Shown: positions 62,242-64,000 of the stretch, piece by piece
Layout of the letters: each line of letters begins with the position of its first letter
Numbering within the stretch: position 1 is the first letter of the stretch
NCBI RefSeq assembly: GCF_032931615.1
Contig: NZ_CP136760.1
Coordinates: forward strand, 248,001 to 312,000
Source: Palleronia sp. LCG004
GTDB taxonomy: Bacteria; Pseudomonadota; Alphaproteobacteria; Rhodobacterales; Rhodobacteraceae
DNA: 64,000 nucleotides
Direction: 5' to 3'
The notes under the pieces: generated by a model
Database searches by the model: none
What the model saw: the letters and a program-made list of their open reading frames with translations, nothing else
Told to the model about the DNA's origin: nothing
Translations under genes and position numbers: made by a program

Positions 62242-63711
62242 TCACCCGTGGTTATTGACGATTGTCTTGATGGTGGAGAATTCGAGGAGGGCTGCGAAGC
62301 CCTTCTCGCGGCCGTGTCCGGACTTGCGGATGCCGCCGAAGGGCAGCTCGACCCCGCCGCCCGCGCCGTAGCCGTTGATGAAGACCTGGCCGCAGCGCAT
62401 GGCCTTGGCGACCCGCTGCTGACGCCCGCCGTCGCGCGTCCAGACCGCCGCGACAAGGCCGTATTCGGTGCCGTTCGCGATCGCGATGGCCTCCGCCTCG
62501 TCCTCGAACGGGATCATGCAGACCACCGGCCCGAACACTTCCTCCTGCGCGATCCGCGCCTTCGGATCGCACGGCCCGAAGACCGCCGGGGCCACGTAGA
62601 ACCCGCCGTCGGGCGCGCCCTCCCCGATCCGCCCGCGCGCCATCAGCGGCGCGTCGGCCTCGGCGATGTAGGTCTCGACCCGCTTCTTCTGCTTCGCCGA
62701 GATCAGCGGCCCCAGCGTCGCCCCGTCATGGTCCGACGCCTCCGCCTCGACCTCCCCGAACCGCTCCGCGAGCCGCGCGCCCACCGCGTCGAAGATGCCC
62801 CGCTGGACCAGCACCCGCGTGCCCGCCGAGCAGGTCTGCCCGCCGTTCTGGATCACCGCGTTGACCAGCACCGGCAGCGCCGCGTCGAGATCGGCATCCT
62901 CGAACACGATCTGCGGCGACTTGCCCCCGAGCTCCAGCGTGCAGCCGATGAAGTTCCGCGCCGCCGCCTGCTGGATCATCTGACCCACTTCCGGAGACCC
63001 CGTGAACGAGATGAAGTCGATGCCGGGATGATCGGCCAGCGCCTGTCCCGCACGCGCCCCCCGGCCCGTCACGATGTTGATCGCCCCCGGCGGAAAGCCC
63101 AGATCGGTCGCCATCCGCCCGATGGCGAGCGCGGTCAGGCACGCATCCTCCGCGGGCTTCAGAACCGCGGCATTGCCCATCGCGATCGCCGGCGCGACCG
63201 AGCGGCCGAACATCTGCGCGGGATAGTTCCACGGGATGATGTGGCCCGTCACGCCGTGCGGCTCGCGATGCACCTCGACGTTGTAGCCCTTCTGGAAGGG
63301 GATGACCTCGCCATGCACCTTGTCGGCCGCGCCGCCGTAATACTCGAAATAGCGCGCCGTCACCTTCATGTCGGCGCGCGCCTGCGCGATGGGCTTGCCG
63401 TTGTCGCGCGTCTCGAGCTGCGCGAGATCCTCGGCATGCTCGAGGATCCTCTCCGACAGCCGGATCATCAGCCGTCCCCGCTCGGCCGCCGTCAGCTCCG
63501 ACCACGCGCCCCCCTCGAACGCCGCCCGCGCCGCCTGCACCGCCGCATCCACATCCGCCGCATCGCTGTCGGCGATCCGCGCGAAGACCTCCCCGTCGAT
63601 CGGCGACACGACATCCATCTCGCCCCCCGACCGGGCCGGAACCCATTCCCCCCCGATCAGGTTCAGAGGCTCGGGAAGAGCGAGCTTCGAAAGGTTCACG
63701 ACGTCCTTCAT
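62242..63711 (-). CDS. NAD(P)+-dependent aldehyde dehydrogenase
   Basis: Oxidises an aldehyde to its acid; 489 residues, standard length. Catalytic Cys in NGGQTCSAGTRVLV near 293, general-base Glu in TLELGGKSPQIVF near 258, cofactor-binding GFPPGAINIVTG and FTGSPEVGQMI, and HIIPWNYPAQMFGRSVAPAI with the active-site Asn. ATG at 63711 follows AAGGAGAAACCGC. Betaine-aldehyde-type relatives are the nearest in outline, but the substrate is not readable. It stands apart from the genes on the left, which it faces convergently. Confidence 0.92.
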   Translation of the reverse strand: MKDVVNLSKLALPEPLNLIGGEWVPARSGGEMDVVSPIDGEVFARIADSDAADVDAAVQAARAAFEGGAWSELTAAERGRLMIRLSERILEHAEDLAQLETRDNGKPIAQARADMKVTARYFEYYGGAADKVHGEVIPFQKGYNVEVHREPHGVTGHIIPWNYPAQMFGRSVAPAIAMGNAAVLKPAEDACLTALAIGRMATDLGFPPGAINIVTGRGARAGQALADHPGIDFISFTGSPEVGQMIQQAAARNFIGCTLELGGKSPQIVFEDADLDAALPVLVNAVIQNGGQTCSAGTRVLVQRGIFDAVGARLAERFGEVEAEASDHDGATLGPLISAKQKKRVETYIAEADAPLMARGRIGEGAPDGGFYVAPAVFGPCDPKARIAQEEVFGPVVCMIPFEDEAEAIAIANGTEYGLVAAVWTRDGGRQQRVAKAMRCGQVFINGYGAGGGVELPFGGIRKSGHGREKGFAALLEFSTIKTIVNNHG

Positions 63712-63851
63712 GCGGTTTCTCCTTCGGATTGGCGGATCTCCCCCGCGCATGCGCGCCCGGCAATAGCCCGAAGGGCGCCGGCATGCCAGTCCCCGGGCGT
63801 TCCCGCGCGTCCCTGTTGACACCTTCCCGCCGGCATGGAACGCTCGATCCC

Positions 63852-63934
63852 GCGACAGGGGCATCCGGCCGACAGGGCCGGGTTGAGACGCACCCTTGGA
63901 ACCTGATCCGGATCATGCCGGCGGAGGAAGTTGC
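63852..63934 (+). promoter_or_regulatory. TPP riboswitch (THI element)
   Basis: Conserved words in order: CAGGGGCATCC at the 5-prime side, GGTTGAGACG (THI-box), CACCCTTGGAACCTGATC, and GGATCATGCCGGCGGAGGAAG. Stem P1 is GCGAC (63852-63856) with GTTGC (63930-63934). This is the thiamine pyrophosphate riboswitch consensus. It should control a thiamine biosynthesis or transport gene lying just outside the window. Confidence 0.93.
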
Positions 63935-63943
63935 AACGCGAAC

Positions 63944-63966
63944 GCGGTCCCGATCCGGGGGACCGC
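63944..63966 (+). promoter_or_regulatory. Hairpin in the TPP riboswitch expression platform
   Basis: GCGGTCCC / GGGACCGC with a 7-nt loop, 10 bp after the aptamer. No T-run is visible before the window ends, so whether it is a terminator or hides a ribosome-binding site cannot be decided here. Confidence 0.5.
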
Positions 63967-64000
63967 CGCGCATCTTCCGCCGCCAGACGCGGGAGATGAC

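Noticed and set aside
62248-63819. 523-codon plus-strand frame opposite the aldehyde dehydrogenase
   Set aside because: Arg/Asp-rich antisense frame; the dehydrogenase on the minus strand has all catalytic residues.

Overview
The window is GC-rich chromosomal DNA from an alphaproteobacterium, most likely a Rhodobacteraceae/Roseobacter-type heterotroph. The pointers are the sorbitol/mannitol (smo) ABC operon, an ExoD protein, an Alph_Pro_TM/TauE pair, a VC_2705-type symporter with its DUF4212 small subunit, and many osmolyte, amino-acid and organic-acid importers. No rRNA, tRNA, insertion sequence, prophage or CRISPR array was seen. The content is mostly uptake operons, each with its own regulator and often a catabolic enzyme.

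Layout. 1-5109 (minus): smoEFGK polyol ABC transporter, cut by the left edge, under a LacI repressor with a candidate operator. 5312-7623: OmpA-like protein and Sel1-repeat protein, convergent with an unrecognised one-TM protein that seems to share the Sel1 protein's C-terminal domain. 7848-13155 (minus): AtoE-like, PutP-like and ActP-like carriers. 13531-15138: class I glutamine amidotransferase and ExoD. 15519-22681 (plus): a complete peptide/opine-type ABC importer followed by an amidase and a RidA-family protein. 22994-25247: periplasmic tandem rhodanese, YeeE/TsuA-type sulfur importer and a small exported protein. 25354-31895: BCCT carrier, katG and an alanine/glycine:cation symporter.

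32249-40538 (plus): a type I secretion operon with two ABC half-transporters (the first has a broken nucleotide-binding site), a HlyD-like adaptor and a 1013-residue RTX protein with cadherin-like modules. 40717-45370 (minus): gntR, a polar-amino-acid ABC importer and a class IV aminotransferase-like protein that lacks the expected lysine. 45700-48386 (minus): Alph_Pro_TM/TauE and an orphan TctC protein. 48465-50746 (minus): queCDEF for queuosine precursors, headed by a preQ1-I riboswitch. 50790-54375: TetR, MarR, and the homogentisate enzymes HmgA and FahA. 54498-60544 (plus): GntR, a Cys/Met-type PLP lyase and a CUT1 sugar-type ABC importer. 60619-61307: FitA/VapC-like toxin-antitoxin pair. 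61380-62186: CitE/HpcH-like lyase. 62242-63711 (minus): aldehyde dehydrogenase. 63852-63934: TPP riboswitch whose target gene lies beyond the right edge.

Recurring features: stop/start overlaps give translational coupling in most operons. Three of the four binding-protein/permease junctions carry a strong hairpin that could set high expression of the binding protein. Many long opposite-frame reading frames are artefacts of GC-rich codon usage and were left out. All family assignments come from reading the sequence; no database search was run.
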